A DNA stretch of 64,000 nucleotides from Gibbula magus (GCA_936450465.1 OW388302.1:60672328-60736327), one strand, 5' to 3'; positions 1 through 11,672 are shown, numbered from the stretch's first letter. Translations and numbers: made by a program. The notes: a model not told the origin generated them from the letters alone.

Positions 1-70
1 ATGAAGCCAATATTAATGGTTGAAAACGAGTAACAAATGTACAAAAAAACCTTAATGGTAATAAATTCTA

Positions 71-204
71 TACACTGTGTTTTGACAGGGTGTACGGTAA
101 TGTACGACCATTGTATATTCCGTGTTTCCTTTGGCTGAGCCTCAGGAAAATGCGGAATATACAAGTGTCATCCAGTCCCGTTCACCCTGTCAAAACACTG
201 TGTA
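71..204. mobile_element. Short palindromic MITE-like element
   Basis: A 22-base terminal inverted repeat (tacactgtgttttgacaggg and its complement) bounds about 134 bases. A second inner inverted repeat (ttgtatattcc / ggaatatacaa) makes most of the element able to fold. No coding potential is seen. It lies in the intron 5' of the ankyrin exon that follows. Confidence 0.6.
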
Positions 205-356
205 ACTAATATTGTAACTTTAATCATTTCGTGTTGATATATTTGATATCAGGGAACACTTAGAATTCTCTTTGTACCAGGCCTCAATATCATAGCGCGA
301 CTGATGAAACTTGTTTTAGTACAAATATTGCTTAACTTAATCCATTATAATTGTAG

Positions 357-1189
357 GTCCAAGGCACCCTTCTGGACTGAAAGAACACTACTGCCTTCCT
401 GTTCTTGTGGGAAGTTTCCATGATGCCTGTGAAGAAGGAGATATGGACGCAGTGAAGAGACTGGTGTCTCAGCGTGTAGTGGATATCAACTGTCGAGGAG
501 AAGAGAACAAAACAGCTGTCATGTTTGCAGCAGAGTATAAACAGGAAGATGTATTTGACTTCCTAGTTCAACAAGAATCTAAACTAAATCTTCTTGATGA
601 AGAAGATTGCAGTGTGTTATATTATGCATGTACAGGAGGAAGCAGTTACATCGTAAAGAGGCTTGTGGATGACTTGAATGTTGATATCGAACAACGAAAT
701 GACGGAGGGACAACTCCATTGTCCAGTGCTGTATATTATGGTCAAATACCAGTTGTAGAGTTGTTGAGGGAGAGAAAAGCTAATCTTAAAACAGTTGATA
801 ACGATAACATGAATAGTCTTCATGATGCGTGTTTGGGTGGTAATCAAGAGATGGTGAAGTATGATTTGTCACTAAACATATTTGGTATAGACTGTAGAGA
901 GAGTGACGGGCAAACACCACTAATGTATGCTGCAAGAAGAGGCAATTTAGAAGTTGTAAAATTGTTGAGGCAGAGGGGAGCTGATGTAACTGTAGTTAAC
1001 GATTGGGGTTGTAACATTTTCCACATTGCATGTGAAAAAGGTAGATTAGCTGTGGTCAAGTACCTGTTCACTCTGAAAGAATTGAGAGGGTTTGAGGGGA
1101 GGGAGGACAATAGTGGGGACACACCTCTACAACTGGCTGAGGATGAGAACGAACATGAGGTTGTGGCATTCCTCAAATCAAGAGAATAA
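357..1189 (+). CDS. Ankyrin-repeat protein, terminal exon (5' exons outside window)
   Basis: The exon follows an acceptor (ataattgtag|GT) and opens in phase 1, running 833 bases to a TAA stop. It reads PRHPSGLKEH, then about eight ankyrin repeats of ~33 residues with typical signatures (TPLMYAARRGNLEVVKLL, RGADV). The C-terminal block TLKELRGFE...DTPLQLAEDE...VVAFLKSRE is shared with the other ankyrin exons in this window. The exon at 53523-54355 is also 833 bases and phase 1, so this is very probably the last exon of the same gene family, whose first exon encodes a signal peptide plus a PAN-like module. Several repeats are degenerate, for example at the SLHDACLGG repeat. Ankyrin repeats are protein-binding scaffolds; the partner is unknown. 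The stop codon lies inside an AATAAA hexamer (1185-1190). Confidence 0.85.
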
Positions 1190-2853
1190 AACACCACACG
1201 CATGTCGTCTGACACCAAATAGCACATAAAGGGAACCAACTTGATATCCTGACGTATGTATATCTCATTCAATAATATTGCACAGGAACTTGGCCAAATA
1301 GTTTCATAACGACAGTGTCAGCCATGAGCTATATCATATTAACAGTGGATCAATTATATTCTATCCGTTATACGTCATTATATATGGTTATGGCTTCCTA
1401 AATCTGAACAACGTCAGCGAAGCGACCGGGAACAATTAAGCAGTACTTTCGTGTTAGCTTTGTAATTATCTGAACTTAAAGTTGATGCTACACACTCGAC
1501 GATATCTGAGCAACTGAAAATATAAACTCGAAGTGGTCTTATACCCGCGAGACTACAGTACTGCTACACGAGGGGTAGTTCAACCAATCAATATTTTTTC
1601 CTTACAGTAGATAGGACTTCGGCCGTCGTACGCAATCAACATACATGTATGAACTACAGTATATAAATGACAGAGTTGGTCAAACAACAGATTTTCGTAC
1701 AATCAAGGCATCATTCACATCATTTGAGATAGCTAACAAATGCGTTAAGTTGTAACCTTGATGGTTACCATTATCCCCTCATTAATGCACATCGGTATAT
1801 TTTCAAAATACTTATCACGTAACTTTTGCTCTTGACATTTGTGAAAAAAGTAAAATTCATTCTCTAGATGATTCGATTGACAATTCATGTGGAATACCAT
1901 CTCCTCTACCAATACTTGTATCGATGTGGGGCTCACCAATTCTTAGTAAAGTAATTCTATGTCTTGCGTCTTTAGATTTAACAATTACAAGATACTTTTC
2001 AAAACCAAATAATATTTTATTCTAAAATATAAATGCAACAACAAATAATAAATAAATATTCATTTATTTCAGCCATTCAAATTCAACATGACACTTTTTA
2101 ATCCTAGTTTCAAACTTTAAAAAAAACCTACTACTGGACTTTCTCACACGAAACCGAAACTATAATATTATCCACTTCATCTGAACATAATTTTTGTTAT
2201 AGAAAACCAAAGGATAGATGTTTAAAGCTTATGACTGGAACGTTTAACCGAAAATAAAGCGTTAGAGGTTTTGTTTACAAGATTTTGAACGGACTTTGAC
2301 CACGATTACCGACTTGAAAACATTAATTCTAAATAGTTGTAATAGGATGCCATTTTCACTATCCTATCCTCAAAATAGTAAATGTCATTTTTTCATTTTA
2401 CCACCATCTCTAAAAATTAATACAACTGTCCTGTCACAATTAACAGTCAATTCCCATCTATGAAATATTCTACCAATAACTTTATCTTCCTTTGCAAACC
2501 ATTTGCATACAACAAAAGATATAGTTCCAAAAAATTATTGATATAGAATGATACCTCTATCTGATTTATTAATTTCACAAAGAAGCTGTTTTACAAATAA
2601 CAAAAAGAGTAACAGACGTTAAATGCATCCCTGCCTCACTCCCATAAGAGAATCAAAATAATCCAAGACTGAAGAACGGGATAATTTAACAAAAGCTGCA
2701 GTTTGATAAAAGATATCCTTGATAATATTAAACATTCGATCATGAAAATTATCTGATAGCAAAACATAATACGACAAGTCTCTGTTAACAGAATCGATAG
2801 CTTTCCGAAAATATGCACTTTAATAGTAGAAACGCCCTCTTGACTTTGATTAA
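1190..2853. other. Non-coding AT-rich stretch
   Basis: This is the 3' flank of the ankyrin exon. It is AT-rich with many stops in all frames. I see no convincing exon, RNA or repeat array here. Confidence 0.6.
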
Positions 2854-2866
2854 TATTTGTGTACAA

Positions 2867-3047
2867 GGTGAGGTGAGGTGAGTTTGGGTTTAACGTCGCT
2901 TTCAAGAGTATACCCTGAAATTCAGTGTACCATTGCACCCAAAACTTACTACGTGTAGAACAGTTCTCTACTGCAGACAAAGTTGCCGTGCGGGATTCGA
3001 ACCCCGGACCTCCTGATCCGCAGCCGAACGCGCTAACCACAGCCCCC
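2867..3047 (-). mobile_element. tRNA-derived SINE with 13-bp target-site duplication
   Basis: Read on the minus strand it starts with a tRNA-like head: an A-box-like TGGTTAGCGCG and a B-box GGTTCGAATCC in a good T-arm. The tail ends in GGTGAGGTGAGG-like repeats complemented as cctcacctcacc. The 13-base sequence TATTTGTGTACAA occurs directly on both sides (2854-2866 and 3048-3060), marking retroposition. The tail phrase gtttgggtttaacgtcgctt resembles SINE tails I associate with gastropod genomes; that recollection is not verified here. Confidence 0.85.
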
Positions 3048-3428
3048 TATTTGTGTACAATGTTTTGTAACTGGCAAAGAGAGGTAATTGACATTTGATA
3101 TTTCACGAAAACGTTTTATAAAGGTTGTAACCTATCATAACACTCATTACCCTCACAATATGAACCATTAATTATTTTTTTCAAATGTAAGCCTTTAAGG
3201 GAGTTTCTCATCCGTGTTACTCCAAATTTCAATTTCAGTCAAAATACTGCTTGCATATAAGTGTAACCATGAACCTTGTATTCAAATAAAGCCATAATCA
3301 TGAAATATGTTTGTTGTTTTATGATAATGATGGTGACAACTGTAATTATTTTGCAAAACCCCCAACTTGATTGGGAACTCTAATCTCTAAAACGAGCACG
3401 GTATCCTTTCTATAAAGTGAACTATTAA

Positions 3429-3785
3429 AGGGGCAGTAGCACGTTTTTTCGCTCAAATAAGTCCATGAAATGTTTTTGAAAAATAATGTCACTACTAGTA
3501 AAACACCCTTCTCTCTTAGGAAATCAAGTTAAAAAGTGAGTGTACATGGTTCGGTAAAGCCATGGGAATAGTTTTTGTCATTCGATATAATAATATGTTC
3601 ACAATAAAATGGCCGCCATGCAATTTTTGCTTTATACGCATCATCGTTATTACCACTACGGATAATTGGTTGATGTAATAAGATGTTTAACCCTTTTATT
3701 AACTAAATATAAATGACATAAACTATCATTATAAATGGGAAATTTAAAAAAAAATCAAATTTGCAAAAAACGTGCTACTGCCTCT
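3429..3785. mobile_element. MITE with TTAA duplication (piggyBac-like ends)
   Basis: The terminal inverted repeats AGGGGCAGTAGCACG and CGTGCTACTGCCTCT are flanked on both sides by TTAA (3425-3428, 3786-3789). TTAA duplication is the hallmark of piggyBac-type integration. There is no ORF. Related copies or fragments occur at 10135-11210, 26412-26880, 48296-49455 and 58567-58690. A degenerate relative abuts directly at 3790. Confidence 0.75.
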
Positions 3786-3789
3786 TTAA

Positions 3790-4115
3790 AGGGGCTGCAC
3801 GCAATGGAAATAAATAGATCTCACACAATGGAAAATAAATGTTACCAATTGTAAAACAATTCTCCTCAATCAATAATTAGAGTTCAAAACAATTGGTTAT
3901 GGTTCGCTTAACCAACTCGAATCCATTTTCGTCCCTTGAATTACTAAAAGGTGTTCATAATAAACATTGGACAAACATTTAGTTTAAACATGTCGCCGTA
4001 TGATAATCGGGGTGGAGTAATGGGCTGTTGTTTTCTCTTAAGTAAGGATATACTGCATAAACTTTATTTATAAATGGCAAGTTTGAACATATAAAAGATG
4101 CAATAAAAAACAGTA
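3790..4115. mobile_element. Degenerate relative of the TTAA MITE
   Basis: It starts AGGGGCTGCACGCAATGG right after the TTAA shared with the previous element. It shares internal phrases with other copies (tcaataattagagttc, tttataaatggcaagttt). The right end is not clear. Confidence 0.45.
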
Positions 4116-5020
4116 ACCACACGCTTCTATTCGAACCTATCAAGTGTTACATTCAATGATGGATTCGCACGGAAATAAATTATTTTTATCACCGTGTACC
4201 ACTCGGAAAAATACCTACAACAACTCATGATGTTTATCTCTCTATCTAATGCATATGATCGATATCAGTTCCTGTTCTGCACTGTAACACTCTGGCAATT
4301 TCACGTCCCGGACGTGATCAAACAAGGGCTACGAAATGGATCCTGATTGGCCAGATACGTGGAGAGCCTGTGAGATAAATAAGACTGGAGGTAGCTTCAA
4401 TCACTCAACCTTGACTCCGCCTACCTGTGAGTATTTCCAATGTATTATTTGTTTTTCTAACTCCCTGTGTATACCCTGCCAGTGTACTCTCACAAACAAA
4501 CACGTCCAATTTCGGGCAGATTCGACAGAACCCGGAAGGAACCGGCAAGCGGATTCCACCCATTTTTGTTCTGTGTAGACATTTACTCGTTAAATATACA
4601 TATTATAAGTTATTATTTACTTTCAATGATACTAATAATGAACAATTATTTTTAAACTTCTTAATTCGAATAAATTCTATCATGTTGTGTTACTTTTTAA
4701 TGAAGAGTAATACGTGCTAAACAATATGATTGACCAATCAAATAATTATTTTGTTCGCAAAAGCAAATGATTGATAAGCAACATTTAAACAAATTTGAAT
4801 AATTAACATTGATATAATATTACAGCATACACATTGCATTACCACTTTTGGGATTGATATATATTATTCATAAAGTAATATGTATGTTTCTATGTATGTT
4901 TCTATTCATGTATATATGTCTGTCTGTCTGTATGTCTGTATGTCTGTGTGGTGTGGGTGTGGATGTGTGTGTGTTTGTTATGCCTTTGATTTTGATTATG
5001 ATCTTCATTACATAACATGT
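4116..5020. other. Non-coding with a TG-rich simple repeat
   Basis: There is no supported gene. A short simple repeat of TGTCTG/TATG/TGTG units runs from about 4890 to 4980. The small open frames at 4336-4720 lack homology signals, codon structure or splice context. Confidence 0.5.
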
Positions 5021-5032
5021 TCTATTTAGAGA

Positions 5033-5450
5033 ATAACCAACGAGGTACGAGTGATTAGGGGAAATATCCATGAGTCCAAATAATGTTCAGCCACGAGCTT
5101 TAGCGAGTGGCTCTGAACATTATTTAGACGAGTGGATATTTCCCGTAATCACTCGTACCGAGTTGGTTATTCTATATATTACCCATTATGCAATTGAATT
5201 GACCAAATTACGCTTGGTTATTACATTTTCCTGTTGGGCGGCCGCTGTGAAGGACCCGTCGCCACAGTAACATTGTGACGTCATAAGATAATTCGTCGCG
5301 TCAGACCATTGTTTTATGACGTCATAGTCATTTTTTCTCCGGGTAACCGACCAATCAACGTTGAGAATCACTTGAAAGCGCATGTGCAAATATCACAAAA
5401 ATAATCACCTGTGTCTACTCACCCGTATGGGTAATATATTAAAATTACCC
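5033..5450. mobile_element. Palindromic non-autonomous element, copy 1
   Basis: A long imperfect hairpin (5033-5168, arms about 60 bases, ataaccaacgaggtacgag and complement) is followed by a GC-rich stretch with two TGACGTCA palindromes (near 5276 and 5320). An end phrase ctcacccgtatgggtaat follows. Copies with the same order of parts are at 26935-27300 and 56605-56935. No coding capacity is seen. Confidence 0.6.
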
Positions 5451-5489
5451 ATTACTAGGGACGACATCTCAGATGCTATTCTTAGACTT

Positions 5490-5545
5490 ATTCTGCAAAG
5501 TCACCTGGCGAAGATAATTTATTGCCTGAATTGTTAAGCGCTCAA
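5490..5545 (+). pseudogene. Tiny reverse transcriptase fragment
   Basis: One frame reads SAKSPGEDNLLPELLS, which matches the KSPGPDxIPxEL block at the start of many LINE reverse transcriptases. The flanking sequence has stops. It is a very short relic. Confidence 0.45.
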
Positions 5546-5806
5546 TGGATAATTTAAGTACCACACATGGAATAATGGGATGCAAATTGTTGTAATATGG
5601 CTCGTCACTTGCTGGGGTTTTTTTTATAGCTTAATAAGCGTCATGAAACATCTTCTTCAAAATAATACTAAATCACAGCGATTTAAATGTATACCCTCCC
5701 TCTTTAAAAACATTGCAAATTCAAATGACATCCAGCCCATAATGTACATGTATTTCTCAATTTCATAACCTAATAATCAAACTCCTTTTCCAGTACTGAG
5801 TTGACA

Positions 5807-6077
5807 ATGGCACGTCACCTTCCTGTGGTCCTGCTCCTGTTTCTCCTGACATTCACTGTTACCGAGGGCTGGAGACGGAGACGACGTAGAACCGTTATAC
5901 ACAACCACCACCACGTCAACACCAACAACTGCCTCTGTAACGTTGTGATACAGAACATCCTTGCCAGGCTGGGGAAACTGGAGAAGAAAGTTGGGAGAAG
6001 AGACGTGGCGGACCTTCTGGAGTTGGAGGAGGACTATCCTGGTCTGGACAACCTCCTGGATCATCTCGATACAAAAC
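5807..6077 (+). CDS. Small secreted Arg/His-rich protein, first coding exon
   Basis: The exon starts after an acceptor (ccttttccag|TACTGAG, exon from 5794). Its first ATG at 5807 opens a strong signal peptide, MARHLPVVLLLFLLTFTVTEG. The mature part starts with a basic cluster (WRRRRRR), then HNHHHVNTNN, a CLC motif, and an amphipathic Leu/charged stretch (ILARLGKLEKKV...LLELEED) that could form a coiled coil. The exon ends at a good donor (AAAC|GTGAGT, 6078) in phase 1, so the protein continues into an exon I could not find. It is not recognised as a named family. The presence of both splice sites and a signal peptide argues for a real gene. A minus-strand LINE starts only 150 bases downstream, inside the putative intron. 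Confidence 0.65.
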
Positions 6078-6225
6078 GTGAGTAAAGGTCAGCACTGACT
6101 TCCGATCTGGAGCTCGTAGTATTTTCCTTCGTTTTCATTGATTTTGACTTGAAATGTATTCATAAGTAATTGGTTGTATACCCGTGAGTTGCAGCAAATA
6201 TACTTATAATGTGATCGATTTACTT

Positions 6226-8400
6226 CTAGACTTCTTTGGAGGTCGTTCGAATAAAACAAGAGTCATCAGAGGATGACATATCCAACCAGTCCCATATAAT
6301 TTGCAGTTGCTTCAACACAGGAGTGATGTGGTCAAACTTTCTTGTCCTTGTTACAACTCTTGCTGCCATGTTTTGCACTCTTTGGAGATGTGATGATGCA
6401 CTGGAGCCGATCAGCAGAGAATTGCAGTAGTCAAGTGATGTCGTTACGTTAGAGTGCACAAGTAGCTTGGTGGTTTCTGTGTCAAAATATTTTCTTATTT
6501 TGCCGATGCTTCTGAGATGCATTGTTGCAGTGCGGGCTGATTTCAGGGCATGGTGAGTTGCGGATAGAGTATTGTTGAGTCTTGTTGATAGGAACACCAG
6601 CATTCTTTACTTGATCTGTTGCTTGTATTTCAGCTCTGCAAACAGATAGTAGCTGAGGGGTTATTTTTTGCAATTGTTGTTTTGTCCCAAGAATCATAAA
6701 TTATTCATTGAGTTTAAGGAAGTTAGCACACATTCAGTGACTCAAGTCCTTTACACATGATTCCAATTTGGCTTGGCATGATTGGTATGTTGCTGGTTTA
6801 GCACAAATGTAGAGCTGGTTGTCGTCGGCATACAAGTGATAGTTTAGGTCACTGCCATGCATAATGCATGTAAATGCAGCATGTAGCATGTAAATGCAGA
6901 AGAGCACTGGTCCTAGTACCGACCCCTGTGGTACTCTATATATCAAGTTGTATGACTCTGATGTCACACCATCGACCTTAACACTCATTTTGCGGCCTGT
7001 GAGATAAGACTTGAACCAGGACAGTGCCAATCCACTTATCCCAAGTTATATCCGTGACATCAATAAGGAATGGTCCACAGTGTCAAATGCGGAGGACAGG
7101 TCGAGTAGAGCAAGGAGCACTGAATTCTGTCCAACCACATATCTGAGGAAGTCATTCTGCACTCTCAGGAGGGCAGTCTCGGTAGAGTGTCGGGATCTGT
7201 ATGCAGATTGAAACATTTCATTCAGGTCATGCTTCCTTAGGTGTTGATTTAGCCTTTCCAAGATCACTCTCTCCAGTACTTTGGAAAGAAAAGGCAGGTT
7301 TGATACTGGCCTAAAGATTTTCTAAACAGATGCGTCGAATGAGGGTTTTTTGAGGATAGGACTGATAAGTGCATCTTTGAAAGAGTTAGGTACTATTCCT
7401 TCATCCACTGAAGCACTGGCTATCAAATATGTTTCTTCCACGAATGCAGGTAGACAGTTTCTTAGAAGCCAGGTGGGTACAGGGTCCAAGAGGCAGGACT
7501 TCACATGGGATTTCTTGATTACGTGACTTAGTTCCTGTATCGTGGTTGGGAGAAGTGAGACAGAAGCGGTCCGGTGAAGGCTTATCTCTGTACAGGGGAT
7601 CAACTGTATCAGTGTGTTTGTTAGAGAGGGCATTCCTCAGATGTGTGACCTTATTGGTAAAATATTCACCAAACTTCTTGGCCTGCTTCAGAGATTCATC
7701 CCTTGATCTAGAGTTGTGTTCTTGACTTGGTTCAGTCAGCTGTTTTGTGATTGCGAATAGCTGTTTGGAGTCTTTTTTACTGTCGAATAGAGAGTCCTTA
7801 ATATGATCTTGTTTGGCTTTTCTGATCAACATGTATTCCTGCTGGCGAAGTAGATCTGTCTGTTGATTTCAATTTTGTTTCACCTCCATTTCTTTTCGGC
7901 TTGTCTGTGATTATGCTTAGCAGATTTGACATCTGTCATCCAGCTTGAGCTTGGTCTGACGACTATACGCCTAGTCTTCAGAGGGGCATGCTTGTCCATC
8001 ACATGGTGAAGTACCTTGTTGTAAGTATTGACTCTCTCTGCGACACTGTTCAATCCGGAAATCATAGTTATGTGGCTGCATTGTTGAAAAGATTGGTTAA
8101 CATCATCCATGAAATGGTTAGTGTTAATACGTCTGGTCTTTCTTTGCGCAGTGGACAAGTTTGAGATTGCAGTAAACTGTTTTATGGTCGGATAGCCCGT
8201 GATCCAAGACAAGAATTGAGGATACAAGTTTATCCATTTCTCTAGTTATGACGAGGTCCAAAGTGTGGCCAAGTCTGTGTGTCGAGTCTTTAACATGTTG
8301 TTTGAGACCCATAGTAAACAGCAACTCATTAAATCGCTGAGTCATCTGGTGTTCCGATTTGTCAAAAGCCATATTAAAATCTCCAGTCACGATTAGAGGT
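6226..8400 (-). mobile_element. CR1/L2-like non-LTR retrotransposon, 5'- and 3'-truncated
   Basis: Read on the minus strand, the pieces give the end of an AP endonuclease (TGDFN near 8388, LGHTLDLVIT, LSDHK) and then a reverse transcriptase. The RT has motif A (ALLDLSSAFDTVDH, about 7080), motif B (VPQGSVLGPVLF, about 6930) and motif C YADD (about 6830). The C-terminal block DYCNSLL...LQRVQNMAARVVT (6300-6430) is typical of the CR1/L2/Jockey group. The reading frame is broken at least at 7630-7830, 7321 and 7035, so it is dead. The endonuclease N-terminus and the last part of the C-terminus are absent. Confidence 0.9.
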
Positions 8401-8629
8401 TCATTTGATGAAACTGATGTTTGAAAGTGTTATTTCACTGAGTAGAATAACATATTATTTTACTCATTGAAATACGGATTTTATTTTAACCGATAAATGT
8501 CGTATTTCACCACTGAAAATCGAATAAATGTAGGAAGGGAAGTATAGGAAGGGTACTATGTCCAAATCAACTCAAATGTATGGATGCTAGTATATAAAAG
8601 TAATATTGATATTACGTTACTATACTGCA

Positions 8630-8774
8630 TTACTGGCTGATTTAAGCCTTGCGGTATTTCCCTCGCTTTGTTGTGCCTAGATAGTGAATCGCTGCACCAG
8701 AAATGCATAGTGGCCCTGGATTTCTAAGCACAGATTTTTTAAGGAAATACTGCAAGGCCTAAAACAGCCAGTAA
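8630..8774. mobile_element. Hairpin MITE-like element
   Basis: Imperfect terminal inverted repeats of about 33 bases (ttactggctgatttaagcct / complement at 8742-8774) enclose about 80 bases. It is non-coding. Confidence 0.5.
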
Positions 8775-9025
8775 TCGAGACTGGCAAGAGTTATGCCTTG
8801 CGTTTGGAAGCTGCTGATCAGTCAGCATGATCATCGTTTACCATCATGGTGAAAACATAGATGTTCTATATCCTTGGTAAACAAGTGTATCATACAATGA
8901 ATGTTGTAAGGATAAAGGCAACATATTTAACATCTGTTTGGGTCATATACGGATAAAGACGAATTACAGAGGTCAAGGGACGAACTTACATTGAAACTTA
9001 AATTGATGTCGCATACAGTACAAGT

Positions 9026-9178
9026 CCGTCCTTGTTGTTCCTAACACAAAGACTGTCCGATATGGCCACCGTTCTTTTGCATATGCTGCAGCCACAGAAT
9101 GGAATAATCTCCCCCAAGAACGTAAAGTCTCTCCTAGCTTCTCATCGTTCAAAGCCAGTTTAAAAACATTCCTTTGAC
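9026..9178 (+). pseudogene. LINE reverse transcriptase C-terminal fragment
   Basis: The plus frame reads TKTVRYGHRSFAYAAATEWN, then NLPQERKVSPSFSSFKASLKTFL and a stop. This is the characteristic RxGxRSFxxAAPxxWNxLP...FKxxLKTxLF ending of CR1/L2-group LINE proteins. The orientation is opposite to the LINE at 6226-8400, so it is a separate insertion. Confidence 0.8.
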
Positions 9179-9326
9179 CGCCAAGCTTTCCCTGACCACT
9201 GACAATCCCTAAATGTGCGCTTTGAGCATGCTCATGCACGGAAATAGCGCGATATTAATGCACTATTATTGTAAAATACACTATTATATGGAACTGAGTG
9301 GAAGGGAAGGAACTCACGTCTTAGGC

Positions 9327-9573
9327 CATGAGCCAGACCCATTAATTTTGGCCACCGGTACCATCTGAGGGGAATAATGCTCATTGTAATGTTTTCAACA
9401 TTTTATTTCGGCATATGTTAGGTATATATAAACAAGGGTGATAACAAACAAAAATCTACCACAGACATAATGCTATCACATATTTTCTCAGTGCAGGGTT
9501 GTATGCCTTGTCAGAAATCACTATGAGCATTATTCCCCTCAGATGGTACCGACCAACCTCCTGGCTCATGGAC
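9327..9573. mobile_element. MITE with ~55-base terminal inverted repeats
   Basis: The left end (catgagccag...ggtaccatctgaggggaata, 9327-9386) is inverted at 9520-9573 (tattcccctcagatggtacc...ctggctcatg). About 130 bases lie between. No ORF was found. It sits just downstream of the last visible exon of the FAD oxidase remnant. Confidence 0.65.
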
Positions 9574-9733
9574 TATCTCTTTGTGAAGTAGACTGGCCCA
9601 TATGATTTCACGAAAGCGACAGGACGTGATTTCCAAACTCTTAGAACTCGACTACCTGTGCACGTAAATAACCTTCATGTTTTGAGGGAAAAAAACACTA
9701 ATTAAACTTCTTACGTTTCATTTTATCCTTTAC

Positions 9734-9992
9734 TTAACATAGAAAACCATATGGGAAGTTTGGGGGAAATGGACTGTATGACCTCAACTCCAGGGGAAGT
9801 GTCGTTGACGACCATAGGGTAGAAGCTTGTGAAATGAAGGAATTGAGAGGGCTCGAAGAGCATTTTGAAAGTGAAGGAGATGAAGACACCCCAGGTCCCC
9901 CCTCCCCCTCCCCGCAACGCCCAGAACAGATCCTCGTTCCTGGTCGTCTCCCCTGTATCCTCGTTGTGTACTCCGTCATCACTGGCCGTCAC
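9734..9992 (-). pseudogene. FAD-linked oxidase (BBE-like), exon C
   Basis: The minus frame after an acceptor (cttgtcccag|GTGACG) reads VTASDDGVHNEDTG, then NEDLFWALRGGGGGTWGVF. NEDLFWAxRGGGGGxxGV is the flavin-contacting block of the FAD_binding_4/berberine-bridge-enzyme family. The exon runs on to IWFSMLSK, where GTTAAG and GTAAAG are possible donors. The rest of the enzyme, including the BBE C-terminal segment with its usual NFPQSI-like motif, was not found downstream, where a MITE and LINE fragments sit. Exon A carries a frameshift, so the locus is probably a relic. Confidence 0.75.
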
Positions 9993-9999
9993 CTGGGAC

Positions 10000-10134
10000 A
10001 AGAGGAATGTCGGATATCAGTAAGATACATAAATATAAATCCAGACTTTGTAATTAAAGGGATGTGATATCTGCCAATTGGATTAAACAACGTCATGCGA
10101 CCTGATATCAGTATATGTCAATCTAATCAGGAAG
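10000..10134. other. Short intron sequence of the FAD oxidase locus
   Basis: No feature is seen besides the acceptor of exon C on the minus strand. Confidence 0.4.
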
Positions 10135-11210
10135 GGATAATGGCGCTATAGCACGAATTCCCTACTGAAATAAAGAAAGCTCACAAACATATACATAAAT
10201 GTTTCCACTGGTTAAATAATACTCCTGAATCAATAAAAAGAGTTCTAAAGCGAATATACATGGTTCGGTTAAGGAGAGATGGGACGATGGAATCAAATAT
10301 TTTAGAATTCGTTTATGTTTTCAAAATAGCAAGTCACGGCAGTTTTGATGATTTCAAGCGTAACTTTGACGGCCTGCCGTGAAATCATTATTGAACATAT
10401 TATCAATCTAAGAGTGCATGGTGAAAGATTAACTATCAGTTGGTTATACCACACTAGCGGATCCAGGGGGGGGGGGGGGTCCAGGGGGTCCTGAAAGGTC
10501 TGATACTGTAGTATGTGTGTGATTTTTCTGGGTCTTAGATTAACTGCTAAAGTGTTGGTGTGAGCAGGCAAAGTGACCCCAAATTGAAGGTCGAGGGTCA
10601 CGGACCAACCTTGAAGACAGGGTCACATTTGTTTACCCTGGCTACCGGCCAAAAATGCCACGAAACCTATGCACAATTTTTGACTGAAAAGTGATCTATG
10701 GCAGGTAAGTCAGTGTGCCCAACGAGATATAGGGAATTGGCTGAATTAGAAAGACAATGATGATAGAACTACTTGAAATTAATTGTGGGCTGTTGCCATC
10801 TCTCCTTGGGCCATGCGAGTCCATTTCCCATTGAGCGGCCATTTTAAGGTGTTCACCTTAAAATGGCCGTTCGAAGGTACAGATAGTTCAGGTTATCTGA
10901 TGTAGTTATACCTTACGAGAGTTGAGCTTTAGATATGGTACAATGATGGAATGGTCAACCACCTAGCTATCCAACTCGCATGAGGTTTACAAATCTACCT
11001 CCTTCACTGAAAAGTTCCACACCACCGTCGCTCTATTCGTCACACCATTTTCTTGGAATACAGATAGCCGTTTACTTTGGATACGGCTTATCAGGTCGTG
11101 TAACGAGATGTTTTACCCATTAACGCACCAATATATTGTATAAACTTTAATGATAAATGGCAAATTGGAGAAAACATAACATACAAAAAACGTGCTACAG
11201 CGCCCTTAAA
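10135..11210. mobile_element. Long TTAA-family MITE copy, with a foreign insert
   Basis: The right end aaaaaacgtgctacagcgcc followed by TTAA, and a degenerate left end (tggcgctatagcacg), match the TTAA MITE family. Inner phrases (catggttcggttaa, aaactttaatgataaatggc) are also shared. A GC-rich block at about 10440-10740, including a 14-G run at 10466-10479, seems foreign to the family. A perfect small palindrome is centred near 10849 (cggccattttaaggtg / complement). Confidence 0.5.
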
Positions 11211-11660
11211 TAATTTCAGAACTCATAAACTCTTCGGTTCTTACTTGGTAATTTCGCAAATGACAATTGCATTATTATTGTATGAACATGTGATTTAGTC
11301 AATTTCAAATACCCAATGACTGCAAAGCTAATTAACCTGGCACTCTGCACGATGTTCTTGACCTGCGCAACAGGCGAACAAGTGGCCAATCATGCAGTCA
11401 TGCTTCAGTGCGCTCGCAGGGCTACATTTAAAGCTATATTCAAACCGGGTTATAAAAGTTGTCTTAATAATTTATTGCAAGTGTATATTGTATATATATA
11501 TACGTAGAGAAAATATTCTGTAACTCTTTACAAAAGTGGATGCAGTTTATCTTTAAGAACTGGCCATAGTATATTAGTTACAAAAATGAACGTTCATGTA
11601 CTGATTCCCATAATAAGTCACATATATTATAAATATGAGGTCAATTAAACAACAAAAATG
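11211..11660. other. Non-coding intron stretch
   Basis: This is intron of the minus-strand oxidase locus. The plus open frame at 11316-11507 begins with a hydrophobic run but has no other support. Confidence 0.4.
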
Positions 11661-11672
11661 TTGTATACCAAC

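Noticed and set aside
617..1272. Minus-strand frames over the first ankyrin exon
   Set aside because: They are antisense shadows of the ankyrin frame, without domains.
4336..4720. Short overlapping plus frames
   Set aside because: No conserved domain, no signal peptide and no splice-site agreement.
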